Assembly (NCBI RefSeq): GCF_016526145.1 | Contig: NZ_JADDUE010000003.1 | Coordinates: forward strand, 124,001 to 188,000 | Direction: 5' to 3' | Length of the DNA stretch: 64,000 nucleotides | Source of the DNA: Saccharopolyspora galaxeae | GTDB lineage: Bacteria > Actinomycetota > Actinomycetes > Mycobacteriales > Pseudonocardiaceae | Shown: piece by piece, positions 55,028-63,855 of the stretch | How the letters are laid out: each line of letters starts with the position of its first letter | How positions within the stretch are numbered: the stretch's first letter is position 1 | The notes under the pieces: model-generated | What the model was told of the DNA's origin: nothing | Seen by the model: the letters and a program-made list of their open reading frames with translations, nothing else | The model's database searches: none | Position numbers and translations under genes: made by a program

Positions 55028-55705
55028 CTAACGCAGCCGTCGTTCGGCAGCGATGAATGTCACTGACCTGGCCGAGTCCGCACAACTCGGCGTGATCAGC
55101 TCCCGCCAGCCGTCTGCGTCCTTTTCCGGTGCCGCGCGCAGCGCTTCCAGATCCGGGAACCACAACTCGCGCGCCGCGTCGAACTCCGGTCGCGCACCAT
55201 CCACATAGGACTCCGGAATGCTCCGGGAACGGACGTGCCGCAGCGCCCCGACCGCACGCCCGCGGTCGCGGTCCGCGGAGTCGGCGAATCGCCGGTCGAA
55301 ATCGTCGCCCGACAGCCCTTCGTCCGCGCGCAGCAGCCGGACCAGCTTCACACCGGTGGCCTCGCCGGGGCCGTCCGAACCGTCCACCGCGGACTCGGCG
55401 GTGATCAGGAAGCGCAGCTTCGGGATGTCCATGAAGTGCACCTGGTCCGCATCCGCCTCGGCGTAGGCCGGATCGTCCTGCAACGCCAGCGCGGATCCCG
55501 GATCGTCCAGCCACACCTCGGGAATCCCGTGGTACGGCGCGTCGATGAGGTCGTCGGCCGCTGCCAGCCGGGAGTTCTGCACCGCGTGCCGGACGATCGA
55601 GATCGCCAGGGTGAGCGGGTCGCCGTGTGGGCGGTGCCAGTGCGCGTCGAACTCGGCCAGCGACAGGTCCGGCCGCTTGGTCAGCAGTGCCATCGTTTTG
55701 ATCAC
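55028..55705 (-). CDS. EthD-domain protein (dimeric alpha/beta-barrel)
   Basis: A 225-residue protein of two ferredoxin-like halves. The first begins MIKTMALLTKRPDLSLAEFDAHWHRPHG, the second KLVRLLRADEGLSGDDFDRRF, both with the EthD/DABB strand-helix pattern (KRxxLSxxEFxxHW). EthD proteins assist P450 or BVMO pathways in ether and ketone breakdown, without known chemistry. It lies 81 bases after the aldehyde dehydrogenase and 65 before the BVMO gene. GGGGAGC precedes the ATG. Confidence 0.82.
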   Translation of the reverse strand: MIKTMALLTKRPDLSLAEFDAHWHRPHGDPLTLAISIVRHAVQNSRLAAADDLIDAPYHGIPEVWLDDPGSALALQDDPAYAEADADQVHFMDIPKLRFLITAESAVDGSDGPGEATGVKLVRLLRADEGLSGDDFDRRFADSADRDRGRAVGALRHVRSRSIPESYVDGARPEFDAARELWFPDLEALRAAPEKDADGWRELITPSCADSARSVTFIAAERRLR

Positions 55706-55786
55706 AGTTCGCTCCCCTGTGGAATCGCGCGAGCGCGCGTCGTCGGATTCCGCTGCTCATGCGCGGATCGGGCGTGCTGCGGCGGA

Positions 55787-57250
55787 TCAGGCGTATTGGA
55801 TGAGCTTCGGTTCCAGGTAGGCGCGCAAGCCCTCAACGTTGCCTTCGCGGCCGATTCCGGACTGCTTGAACCCGCCGAAGGGCTGCACGACGCACATTTC
55901 CCAGCCGTTGATGGAGATCTGGCCGGTGCGCACCCGCCGTGCCACGCTTTCGGCGAGCTCGCCGTCGGCCGCGTAAACCGCGCCGGAGAGCCCGTAGTCG
56001 GAGTCGTTGGCGATGTCGACCGCTTCGTCGATGTCGTCGAACGGCAGCACGCACAGAACCGGCCCGAAGATCTCCTCGCGCGCGATGCGCATGTCGTTGC
56101 GCACGTCTGCGAACACGGTCGGCTGCACGTAGAAGCCCTTGTCCAGACCGGGCGGACGGCCACCCCCGGTGACCAGCCGCGCGCCTTCCGCGCGGCCGAT
56201 GCGGATGTAGTCCTCCACCCGATCCCGCTGCCGTTCGGCCGCCAACGGACCGAGCGCGGTTCCGTCGTCCGTCGGGTCGCCGATCGCCATGCCTTCCAGC
56301 GCGGGAACCATCGCTTCCAGCAATTCCTGTTGGCGCGCACGAGGGACGAGGATCCGGGTCAGCGCCGCACAGACCTGCCCCGAGTGCCCGACCCCGGCGG
56401 GCAGCAGCGAGGGCAGCACCTGTTGCACCGGGATGTCGTCGGCGATGATGCCCGCGGATTTCCCGCCCAGTTCCAGCGAAACGCGGGTGACCCGCTCGCC
56501 GCACAGGCTCATGATGCGACGTCCGGCCGCGGTGCTGCCGGTGAAGGCGACCTTGTCCACGCCCGGGTGAGTCACCAGGTGTTCACCGGCTTCGCGCCCG
56601 GCGGGGAGCACGCTGATCACCCCTTCCGGAAGCCCGGCCGCTTCCAGCGCCTCGGCGAGCAACAGCGTGCTCAGCGGGCCTTCCGGGGCGGGTTTCAGCA
56701 CCACCGTGCAGCCGGCCGCGAGCGCCGGGCCGATCTTGAGCGAGGCGGTTGCGACGGGACCGTTCCACGGGATGACGCTGGCGACCACGCCGACCGGTTC
56801 GTGCACCAGCTTGCCCCGCCCGCCGTTCCAGTCCCGATCCTCCTCGAAGCCGAAACGGGTGTGCAATGTGGACACGTCGTCCCACATCTGCAGCGCGTTG
56901 TGGTGGAAAGCGCGGCTCACCGCGAGCGGCGCGCCGATCTCGGCGGTGAAGGCGGCGACCATGTCGTCGTAGCGGGCGGCGACCTCGCGCCCCACCCGCG
57001 CCAGCGCCTCGCCGCGCTCGGCAGGCGTCATCCGCGGCCACGTACCGTGATCGAACGCCGCGCGTGCCGCGGACACCGCAGCGTCCACATCGGACTCGGT
57101 GATTTCCGGAACCGTGGCCAGCACTTCCTCGGTGCTGGGCGAGACGACTTCCAACCGGCCGGTGCCGCCGGGTTCGACCCACCGGCCACCGACGAACACC
57201 TGCGAGTAGCTCTTCAGCGCGGTACCGCCGAGCGCGGCGCTGCTGCTCAT
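55787..57250 (-). CDS. Aldehyde dehydrogenase family protein (BVMO operon)
   Basis: A 487-residue NAD(P)-dependent dehydrogenase with VIPWNGPVATASLKIGPALAAG, the Glu in ELGGKSAGI, the catalytic Cys in GHSGQVCAALTRI, EEIFGPVLCV and the C-terminal FGGFKQSGIGREGNVEGL. It would oxidise the aldehyde (or hydroxy-acid semialdehyde) produced after ester cleavage. GGAGG lies 6 bases before the ATG at 57250. It is the first gene of the operon ALDH-EthD-BVMO-hydrolase. A palindrome of the TetR/GntR type lies upstream at 57354. Confidence 0.93.
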   Translation of the reverse strand: MSSSAALGGTALKSYSQVFVGGRWVEPGGTGRLEVVSPSTEEVLATVPEITESDVDAAVSAARAAFDHGTWPRMTPAERGEALARVGREVAARYDDMVAAFTAEIGAPLAVSRAFHHNALQMWDDVSTLHTRFGFEEDRDWNGGRGKLVHEPVGVVASVIPWNGPVATASLKIGPALAAGCTVVLKPAPEGPLSTLLLAEALEAAGLPEGVISVLPAGREAGEHLVTHPGVDKVAFTGSTAAGRRIMSLCGERVTRVSLELGGKSAGIIADDIPVQQVLPSLLPAGVGHSGQVCAALTRILVPRARQQELLEAMVPALEGMAIGDPTDDGTALGPLAAERQRDRVEDYIRIGRAEGARLVTGGGRPPGLDKGFYVQPTVFADVRNDMRIAREEIFGPVLCVLPFDDIDEAVDIANDSDYGLSGAVYAADGELAESVARRVRTGQISINGWEMCVVQPFGGFKQSGIGREGNVEGLRAYLEPKLIQYA

Positions 57251-57353
57251 CCGGGCCTCCTGTCCCACCACCGGGCAACGGCGTCGGCCGGAGCGCGCGA
57301 TCCGCGGTGACCGGCGACACAGTCACCTTGGCGGCGGGACATCCCCGCAGTCA

Positions 57354-57373
57354 ATGAATTCCCTTATATTCAT
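57354..57373. promoter_or_regulatory. Palindromic operator candidate upstream of the BVMO operon
   Basis: A perfect inverted repeat ATGAAT-N8-ATTCAT in an AT-rich island, 104 bases upstream of the aldehyde dehydrogenase start. The size and spacing fit a TetR- or GntR-type site. No regulator gene of this operon is adjacent. Confidence 0.5.
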
Positions 57374-57428
57374 GCTCATCAATACGGAGCGTGATGCCAC
57401 TCCGGGCCTGCGGGCGGACCCGGCGGGC

Positions 57429-57617
57429 TCACGCCGCGGAAGCCGGGTCCGCAGGTCTACCGCGCCCCTCCTGCGGGTCCAACCCCAGCATGTCCAGCAG
57501 TTCCCGCAGCTCATCGGCGTCGCGCGCGTGGTGGCCGACCGCGCGCACCGCGTGCGCGCGCTCCTGCGGCGTCGGCTCGTGCGCGTCGGCGGACTGCGGT
57601 GTGGGTTGCGGTTGCAT
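57429..57617 (-). CDS. Small conserved actinobacterial protein (helical, AV/LRELLDMLGL type)
   Basis: A 62-residue protein. The segment RAHAVRAVGHHARDADELRELLDMLGLDPQEG matches a small, widely distributed actinobacterial protein family with a predicted helical hairpin and unknown function. It starts with ATG at 57617; AAAGGA lies 9 bases upstream. It is divergent from the MFS gene at 57850. Confidence 0.72.
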   Translation of the reverse strand: MQPQPTPQSADAHEPTPQERAHAVRAVGHHARDADELRELLDMLGLDPQEGRGRPADPASAA

Positions 57618-57849
57618 CGGCGAAGATCCTTTCCCCCTTGCGTGCTGTGCGGCAGCGATCCTGCCAGCCGCGCGCGAGGACACCACGGCCGAAAGTCCCG
57701 GCCCCGCCGCGGTTCGCGCCGCGACGTCGACGGCGCGGCGCCGCACGGTCCCGCCGTCGAAGAGCCGCACGAGTGAAGCCCGCGGGTGTGGTTTTACCGC
57801 CGCCGCGCCCGGGAAGGCCCCAAGGCGACCGGCGGAAGGAGATCAGGGC

Positions 57850-59283
57850 GTGGCGCAGCGAACGGGATCCGGACGACGGCCGATCCCCCGATTCCGGCGT
57901 CCCAGCAGGAAACGAAGCCAGGACCCGATCGTCATCGACGAGCGGAAGTCCCGTCGGGCCGTTGCCGCGGCCGCCATCGGCAACACCATGGAATGGTTCG
58001 ACTTCGGCGTCTACAGCTACCTGGCGGTGACCATCGGCCAGGTCTTCTTCCCCTCGAACAGCCCGACCGCGCAACTGCTTTCGACGTTCGCGACGTTCGC
58101 GGTGGCATTCCTGGTGCGGCCGCTGGGCGGGTTCTTCTTCGGACCGCTGGGCGATCGCATCGGCAGGCAGAAGGTGCTGGCCACCACGATGATCACGATG
58201 GCGGCGGGCACGGTGGCGATCGGGCTGCTGCCCGGCTACGCCCAGATCGGGATCTGGGCGCCGATCCTCCTGCTGCTGGCGCGGCTGGTGCAGGGCTTCT
58301 CCACCGGCGGGGAGTACGGCGGGGCGACGACCTACGTCGCGGAGTTCTCCCCGGACCGCAGGCGCGGTTTCATGTCGAGCTGGCTGGAGTTCGGCACCCT
58401 GGTCGGCTATTCGATGGGCGCCGGCAGCGTCACGGTGCTCAGCGTCGCGCTGCCGGACGGGGCCTTGAGCTCCTGGGGCTGGCGGATCCCGTTCCTGGTG
58501 GCAGGCCCGCTGGGACTGGTCGGGCTGTACCTGCGGCTGAAGCTGGAGGACACCCCCGCCTACCAGAAGAGCTCCGAGGGCGAGCAGCCGCAGCAGGCGG
58601 CGACGCTGCGCAGCCTGGGCACGTTGTTCACCCGCTGCTGGCGCCCGATGCTCAAGTGCATCGGGCTGGTCATCGCGTTCAACGTCACCAACTACACGCT
58701 GACCGCCTACATGCCGACCTACCTCACCGCCGAGCTCGGGTTCGGCCACACCAAGGCGCTCACCCTGGTGCTGGTGGCGATGTTGCTGGTGATGACGTTG
58801 ATCGTGGTGCTTGGCCGGTACTCCGACAAGATCGGCAGGCTGCCGATCGCCGGTGCGGGCTCGGTGGCGCTGATCGTGCTGTCGGTACCTGCGTACCTGC
58901 TGCTCGGTCTGGGCAGCGTGCCCGCCGTGCTCGGCGGGTTGCTGGTCCTGGGGCTGACGTTGATCTGCTTCAGCAGCACGATGCCGGCGGCGCTGCCCGC
59001 GCTGTTCCCGACCGACGTCCGCTACGGCGGCGTGTCGGTGAGCTTCAACATCGCGGTAGCCCTGTTCGGCGGCACCACTCCGCTGCTCGCGGAGGCGCTG
59101 CTGGCCGGGACCGGCGTGCGGATCATGCCTGCGGTGCTGCTCATCGCGGCCGGCGTGGTCGGGCTGGTGACGGTGTACTTCACCCGCGAGTCGGCGGGGC
59201 GCAAGCTGCCCGGTTCTCCGCCCACCGCCGCCTCGGAGCAGGAAGCCGCCGAGCGGCAGCAGGAGCAGCGCGGTGAGGCTTGA
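57850..59283 (+). CDS. MFS transporter, metabolite:H+ symporter (MHS/ProP-like) family
   Basis: A 477-residue 12-span transporter. The family opening AAAIGNTMEWFDFGVYSYLAVTIGQVFFP is complete, followed by VRPLGGFFFGPLGDRIGRQK (motif A), RLVQGFSTGGEYGGATTYVAEFSPDRRRGFMSSW and the second-half DKIGRLPIAGAG. Relatives move betaine, proline, citrate, shikimate or other acids with protons. The start is GTG at 57850 with AAGGAG 8 bases upstream; a longer frame continues upstream with no family content. The end is Glu/Gln-rich. Confidence 0.92.
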   Translation: MAQRTGSGRRPIPRFRRPSRKRSQDPIVIDERKSRRAVAAAAIGNTMEWFDFGVYSYLAVTIGQVFFPSNSPTAQLLSTFATFAVAFLVRPLGGFFFGPLGDRIGRQKVLATTMITMAAGTVAIGLLPGYAQIGIWAPILLLLARLVQGFSTGGEYGGATTYVAEFSPDRRRGFMSSWLEFGTLVGYSMGAGSVTVLSVALPDGALSSWGWRIPFLVAGPLGLVGLYLRLKLEDTPAYQKSSEGEQPQQAATLRSLGTLFTRCWRPMLKCIGLVIAFNVTNYTLTAYMPTYLTAELGFGHTKALTLVLVAMLLVMTLIVVLGRYSDKIGRLPIAGAGSVALIVLSVPAYLLLGLGSVPAVLGGLLVLGLTLICFSSTMPAALPALFPTDVRYGGVSVSFNIAVALFGGTTPLLAEALLAGTGVRIMPAVLLIAAGVVGLVTVYFTRESAGRKLPGSPPTAASEQEAAERQQEQRGEA

Positions 59284-59346
59284 CGGCCCGCCGCGGACGT
59301 CGGCGGACAAGTTTGCGCAGCCGGCCGGAAGGGTTAACCAACGGAC

Positions 59347-59592
59347 ATGGCAGCGGACCGCTCATCGCAGACCCCCGGGCCGGATCCCGAGCGAACTCCG
59401 GGGCTGGAATCCGGCGGGTCGGTCCCGCCCGGCGACACACCGCCGGGCGAGGCCGGGGCCACCGACGCCGTCTCGCATCCGCAGCGCGCCGAGCCGCGTC
59501 CGGCGAAATGGCTGTGGCTGGCGGGAATCGCCGTGGTGGTCGTACTGGTCGCGCTGTTCTTCGCCGCGTATGCGGGAGGATTGCTCAGCTAA
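59347..59592 (+). CDS. DUF6480-family small membrane protein
   Basis: An 81-residue protein. The polar N-terminus contains PDPERTPGLESGGSVPPGDTPPGE, which is the DUF6480 signature (N-P-x-R-T-P-G-L-E-P-G-G). One C-terminal transmembrane span follows (WLWLAGIAVVVVLVALFFAAYAGG). Such proteins are common in actinomycetes, with unknown function. ATG 64 bases after the MFS gene; terminator hairpin 9 bases after the stop. Confidence 0.88.
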   Translation: MAADRSSQTPGPDPERTPGLESGGSVPPGDTPPGEAGATDAVSHPQRAEPRPAKWLWLAGIAVVVVLVALFFAAYAGGLLS

Positions 59593-59600
59593 GCGTTTCC

Positions 59601-59634
59601 GGGCTGCTCGCCCGTCGATGCAGGCGAGCGGCCC
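59601..59634. terminator. Terminator hairpin between converging genes
   Basis: GGGCTGCTCGCC (59601-59612) pairs with GGCGAGCGGCCC (59623-59634) with one T-G wobble and a 10-base loop. It lies between the converging DUF6480 gene and the 59680 gene. Confidence 0.7.
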
Positions 59635-59679
59635 GTGCCCTGCGAACGGGCGCGCTCGAAGATCCCAGCGGGACGATCC

Positions 59680-59961
59680 TCAGCTCGCCATGCGGGTGCG
59701 CAGTTCCGGGAGGAAATCCAGGTCCTCGTTCTGCACACCTTCGAGGTCGATGTCGTGCGGCAGGGCGGTGGACGGCGTGCGCTGCAACAGGTACTTCACC
59801 GATTCGACGACGAAGCGCTGCTCGTCGGGTTCGGGCATGTCCAGCGCGTCGAGCACGCCCTGCGGGTAGCTCACCCGGTGTTCGGTGGTCTGCTCGCCCT
59901 CGTGCACTTCCGCGGCGAACTCGTGCTCACCGAGCTGCAGGACCTTCACGTCCTCGGCCAT
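59680..59961 (-). CDS. Conserved hypothetical small protein
   Basis: A 93-residue acidic protein (VKVLQLGEHEFAAEV, EHRVSYPQGVLDALDMPEPDEQRFVVESVKYLLQR, and LPHDIDLEGVQNEDLDFLPELR). I have no firm family; it looks like a compact alpha/beta protein of a type common in actinomycetes. AGGAGG lies 5 bases before the ATG, so it is probably real. Confidence 0.72.
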   Translation of the reverse strand: MAEDVKVLQLGEHEFAAEVHEGEQTTEHRVSYPQGVLDALDMPEPDEQRFVVESVKYLLQRTPSTALPHDIDLEGVQNEDLDFLPELRTRMAS

Positions 59962-60240
59962 GGTCGCCTCCTGCTGGGTGCGTGCTCTGCCGCACCGGTG
60001 TTCCACGTCGCTTCGGGCGGCAAACCTTCCGTCGTGGCAAGGGTTTTGCGCGGGCGTGTTCGGCTACTCGCAGCGTCAAGTCGGCGTCTTCGCGATAGGC
60101 GCGGGGAAATCTCTCGTCGAGCGTCGATCAATGCCGCAGGCCGATAAGCCATTTCCGCTGTGATCCACCACGCGTCCGCGAGGCTCGTCGTGCAGTTCTC
60201 CCGGCTGTCGTCGGGATGACGACGGCGCGATCCAACGTGC

Positions 60241-61878
60241 TCACCAGGCGATCGCTGCGCGACGCACCACGAACGGGCCGAGAACGAGCAGATCGATCGG
60301 CGAGGAACCGAAGCACTCCAAGGCGTCCGCGGGCGAGTCCACCATCGGCCGCCCTGCGGTGTTGAAGCTCGTGTTGATCACTGTGGGCAACCCGGTCCGT
60401 TCCGCGAATTCCCCCAGCAACCGGGCGAGCAACGGCTCGTCGGCCCGGTCCACGGTCTGGATGCGGGCGGTGCCGTCGACGTGCACCACCGCCGGGATCC
60501 GTTGCCGCCAGTCGCTGCGCACGTCGTGCACGAACAGCATGAACGGGCTCGGCACCGGGCCGCGGTCGAAGATCTCCGCGGCTCGCTCGGCCAGCACGAC
60601 CGGAGCCACCGGGCGGAACCGCTCACTCCCTTTCACCTCGTTGAGCCGTTCGGCGTTCTCGGCGTGGCCGGGATGGGCCAGCAGCGAGCGGTGGCCGAGC
60701 GCGCGCGGGCCGAACTCCGCCCGGCCCTGGAACCAGCCCACGATCTCGTTGCGCGCCAACGAGTCCGCCGCCGTCGTCGCCACGTCGTCCGGGCGCTCGT
60801 AGGGCAACCTCGCGGCTTGCAGCGCCGATTCCAGTTCCGCCTCGCCGAAACCGCGGCCGAGGTCGGCGGCGGGCATCGGCCGCACCCGCTCGCCGGCTTG
60901 CGCGGCCAGGTGCATCGCAGCGCCCAGCGCGGTCCCGGCGTCCCCGGCCGCGGGCTGCACCCAGACCTCGTCGAACGGTCCTTCGGCGGCCAGCCTGGTG
61001 TTGGCCACGCAGTTCAGCGCGACCCCACCGGCAACGGCCAGCTCCGGCTGCCCGGTCTCGCGGTGCAGCCAACCGGCGAGTTCCAGCAGCAGCTCTTCCA
61101 GCCGCGTCTGCACGCTGGCGGCGAGCTGGGCGTGCTCGTCGAGCAGTTCCCCGTCCGGTTCGCGCGGTGGTGCCCACCGAGACCAGTCCAGCCGGTCGAT
61201 CCGGATCTGCGCGTCGTCACCCACGCGTACCAGGTCGGTGAGATCCGGCAGGTACGTCGGCTTCGCATACCCGGCCAGCGCCATGACGTCGTACTCGTCG
61301 CTGCTGCGCCGGAAGCCCAGATGCGCCGTCAGGCTCTCGTAGAGCAACCCGAGTGAACCCGGCAAGGACTGCTCGGCCAACACTTCCAGCCGGCCCGAGC
61401 GGTATTGGCCCAGCAGCCCACAAGTGCTCTCCCCGCGCCCGTCCGCGGTCAGCACCGCGCAGTCGCCGAACGGCGCGGCCAGCCCGGCGGAGGCGGCGTG
61501 CGCGACGTGGTGCGGCACGAACCGCACTCCGTCCGGGTCCAGCCCGGGCAGCGCCGAGCGCAGCAACCACGGAGCGCGACCGGCGAATTCGGTGCGCAGG
61601 TGTTCCCATTCCGGATCCAGGCCGGAGAGTTCGTGCTGCACGAGCCCGGGATCGTAGGAGAATCCCACTATGTCCACATCGGACGGTCGAAGGCCCGCTT
61701 CGGCGAGGCACCACGCTGCGGAGCGCTCCGGCTGCTCCCAAGCGGCGAACGGAACCGGTGATTTGCCGTGCTTTCGCCGGGTGAACCGCTCCTCCTCGGC
61801 AGCGGCGACCGGCTCGCCGTCCACGACCAGCGCCGCCGCCGGGTCGTGGAACACGGCGTTGATCCCGAGAATGCGCAC
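60241..61878 (-). CDS. NodU/CmcH/TobZ-family carbamoyltransferase
   Basis: A 545-residue O-carbamoyltransferase. The N-terminal Kae1-like domain begins VRILGINAVFHDPAAALVVDGEPVAAAEEERFTRRKH and has the metal-His motif VPHHVAHAASAGLAAPF. LAVAGGVALNCVANTRL and QGRAEFGPRALGHRSLLAHP follow. The C-terminal YrdC-like part contains KGSERFRPVAPVVLAE and LPTVINTSFNTAGRPMVDSP. The family transfers carbamoyl phosphate to sugar or antibiotic hydroxyls, here with an unknown acceptor. I chose GTG at 61878 (GGAGG 5 bases upstream) over ATG 61893. It is divergent from a pyruvyltransferase-like gene, 180 bases apart. Confidence 0.93.
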   Translation of the reverse strand: MRILGINAVFHDPAAALVVDGEPVAAAEEERFTRRKHGKSPVPFAAWEQPERSAAWCLAEAGLRPSDVDIVGFSYDPGLVQHELSGLDPEWEHLRTEFAGRAPWLLRSALPGLDPDGVRFVPHHVAHAASAGLAAPFGDCAVLTADGRGESTCGLLGQYRSGRLEVLAEQSLPGSLGLLYESLTAHLGFRRSSDEYDVMALAGYAKPTYLPDLTDLVRVGDDAQIRIDRLDWSRWAPPREPDGELLDEHAQLAASVQTRLEELLLELAGWLHRETGQPELAVAGGVALNCVANTRLAAEGPFDEVWVQPAAGDAGTALGAAMHLAAQAGERVRPMPAADLGRGFGEAELESALQAARLPYERPDDVATTAADSLARNEIVGWFQGRAEFGPRALGHRSLLAHPGHAENAERLNEVKGSERFRPVAPVVLAERAAEIFDRGPVPSPFMLFVHDVRSDWRQRIPAVVHVDGTARIQTVDRADEPLLARLLGEFAERTGLPTVINTSFNTAGRPMVDSPADALECFGSSPIDLLVLGPFVVRRAAIAW

Positions 61879-62058
61879 CAGCGCCTCCAGCATGGTCGAT
61901 TCCGGCGAATCGACGGATCCCCCCGAATCCGCTACTACTCCGCTACCCTGCGCAGCGGCTCTCAAACCCCGGCCGAGCGCGCGACGGCACGCGTGAACCG
62001 GCGCCGCCGCGGAAATCCCGCGGAGAACCACGTTTCCGCGTTCACCCGGGAGGTTCCG

Positions 62059-62985
62059 GTGCGCGTGCTGATCGTCAGCTGGGCGAGCTTCCTGCACGGC
62101 GAGGCCGCCGCGGGTGACGTGGCGAGCATGTACCGGGTCGCGTCGGCACTCGAAACCGCGGGAATCCCGCACGATTCGGCGTGGAGCCCGATGTTGCGCC
62201 CGGCGGCGATGTCCTTGGCGGACGCACCGGCGCAGAACTACACCGACGTGGTCTTCGTGTGCGGGCGGCTGCACGGCTGGCAGGTCGAGCAGCTGCACGA
62301 CCGCTACGCCTCGTGCCACCGCGTGGCCGTGGGAAGTTCGGTGACAGACCCGCATTCGCCCGCCTACACCAGGTTCCACGCGGTGCTGGCCCGCGATTTC
62401 CCCGGTGCTCCGGCGATTCGCGATCTGTCGGCGGGTGTGGCGTACGCGCGGACGCCGGTGGCGGCGCTGGTGCTCGCACCCGGCAGGTGGGAGCACGGCG
62501 CGCACCTCCGGAAGGAGCGGGTGCACCAGCACCTGCTGGACTGGTTCGCCGGCGTCGACTGCGCCACGATCGTCGCCGATTCCCGGCTGGACACCGGAGA
62601 TTCCCGGAGGTGCGCGACGCCCGACCAGTTCGCGGCGCTGCTGGACCGGTCCGACGTGGTCGTCACGACCCGCCTGCACGGTCTCGCGTTCGGACTCGCC
62701 TGCGGCGTGCCGGTGCTGGCGGTGGACACCACCGCCGGTGGCGGCAAGCTCAGTGCGCAGGCGACGGCTTGGGAGTGGCCTGCGCTGTTGTCCGCCGAGG
62801 ACGTCCACGTCGGCCCGGAACACGCCCACCCGCGCCTGCAACGCTGGTGGGAGTGGTGCCGCACCGCGGAGGCCCGCGTGCTGGCCGAAGCTCGCGCCGC
62901 AGAAGCACCGGCAGCCGGGCGGAAAACGATGTCGCGGCTGCTCGACGATCTGCACAGCCGCGCGTCGCAGCCGGAGGGGACATGA
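62059..62985 (+). CDS. Polysaccharide pyruvyl transferase-family protein
   Basis: A 308-residue protein. The C-terminal RSDVVVTTRLHGLAFGLACGVPVLAVD is the signature of polysaccharide pyruvyl transferases (PF04230), which add ketal pyruvate to sugars. The N-terminal part (VRVLIVSWASFLHGEAAAGDVASMYRVASAL, VVFVCGRLHG) resembles a GT-B-like donor-binding fold. The start is GTG at 62059 with GGGAGG 5 bases upstream. It shares an intergenic region with the carbamoyltransferase. Together they form a sugar-decoration pair. The target is unknown. Confidence 0.8.
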   Translation: MRVLIVSWASFLHGEAAAGDVASMYRVASALETAGIPHDSAWSPMLRPAAMSLADAPAQNYTDVVFVCGRLHGWQVEQLHDRYASCHRVAVGSSVTDPHSPAYTRFHAVLARDFPGAPAIRDLSAGVAYARTPVAALVLAPGRWEHGAHLRKERVHQHLLDWFAGVDCATIVADSRLDTGDSRRCATPDQFAALLDRSDVVVTTRLHGLAFGLACGVPVLAVDTTAGGGKLSAQATAWEWPALLSAEDVHVGPEHAHPRLQRWWEWCRTAEARVLAEARAAEAPAAGRKTMSRLLDDLHSRASQPEGT

Positions 62986-63200
62986 GCAGCACCGTCGTGA
63001 GCACCACGCGGAATCGGGGCGAAGAAGCGCAGTGCCGGGCCGCCGCGGTGGCCGCGGTCGTGATCGCACCGGCCAGCACCAGCGCGTGCTTGTGTTCGAG
63101 TTCTCGGTTCTTAGCCCGACCAGACGAAATCGATGCGAAGCGGCACCTCTGCAGGCAACGCGACTGCGGTTTCGTCGCCGAACCGCTCGGGCAGCACTGA
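62982..63200 (+). CDS. Small coupled gene of unknown function
   Basis: A 72-codon frame begins ATG at 62982, overlapping the stop of the pyruvyltransferase gene (ATGA), with the strong site GGAGGGG 3 bases upstream. The peptide starts SSTVVSTTRNRGEEAQC and continues with a short hydrophobic Ala/Val stretch, several Cys and a polar tail. No family is recognised. The signals for translation are good, the sequence is not typical, so it may be a real small protein or a broken gene. Confidence 0.4.
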   Translation: MSSTVVSTTRNRGEEAQCRAAAVAAVVIAPASTSACLCSSSRFLARPDEIDAKRHLCRQRDCGFVAEPLGQH

Positions 63201-63242
63201 GTCATGGCGGAATTGAGATGCCGAGTTCCGAGAGGCGCGTTC

Positions 63243-63719
63243 ATGCGGCGCCGCGGATGCCACTTGCACCACGCTCTGCGCGGCGCTCTCGCCGGCGCCG
63301 CAGGCACGACCGCCCTCAACGCGGTCACCTACCTGGACATGGCGCTGCGCGCCCGGCCGGCGAGCAGCAGCCCGGAGCAGACCGTGCGCCAGGCCGAGCG
63401 GCACACCCGGCCGCTGCCCGGCGACGAGTCCAGCGCGGGCAACCGCCGCTCCGGGATCGGCGCCCTGCTCGGCATCGCGGCCGGAGTGACCAGCGGTGTC
63501 CTCTACGGCTGCGCCCGCACCTGGTGCCCGCGCACACCGGTGCCGCTGCTGGCGATCGGTGCGGGCCTTGCCGCGAACGCGGGCAGCACCGCTCCCATGA
63601 CGGCGCTCGGCGTGACCGACCCGCGCGAATGGACCGCCGAGTCGTGGCTGATGGACCTGGTGCCGCACCTGGCATTCGGTGCGGTGACCGCGCTGGCCTA
63701 CGAGGGCTTCCGGCGCTGA
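63243..63719 (+). CDS. Small integral membrane protein, actinobacterial type
   Basis: A 158-residue protein with a membrane span near the start (ALRGALAGAAGTTALNAVTYLDMALR) and two or three more at about residues 70-155 (GIGALLGIAAGVTSGVLYGC, PLLAIGAGLAANAG, LAFGAVTALAYEG). A polar stretch carries Arg, Pro and acidic residues between them. Similar small membrane proteins with unknown function are common in actinomycetes. The start is probably ATG at 63243 (AGAGG upstream); ATG 63204 is in frame. Confidence 0.68.
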   Translation: MRRRGCHLHHALRGALAGAAGTTALNAVTYLDMALRARPASSSPEQTVRQAERHTRPLPGDESSAGNRRSGIGALLGIAAGVTSGVLYGCARTWCPRTPVPLLAIGAGLAANAGSTAPMTALGVTDPREWTAESWLMDLVPHLAFGAVTALAYEGFRR

Positions 63720-63807
63720 TCGGCCGGACCAGGCCGACGATCGGTGCAACTGGCGGTCGGGCGAGCTCGGCGATCGGGCAGGCTCGATGATCGGGTGAGG
63801 CGGCCGG

Positions 63808-63855
63808 TCAGTCCAGGTCGCCCTCAGTCCAGGTCGCCGTCAGTCCAAGTCGCCG
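63808..63855 (-). repeat. Three 16-bp tandem repeats covering the GNAT stop codon
   Basis: Three adjacent 16-base units begin at 63808, 63824 and 63840, each read on the minus strand as CGGCGACCTGGACTGA or a one-base variant. The unit at 63840-63855 includes the actual stop codon of the GNAT gene. The copies lie downstream of it. Confidence 0.8.

Noticed and set aside
61879-63069. Upstream extension of the carbamoyltransferase frame across the opposite gene
   Set aside because: It is the antisense of the pyruvyltransferase gene and carries no motif; the GTG at 61878 has a strong ribosome site and the family start MRILGIN-like sequence.
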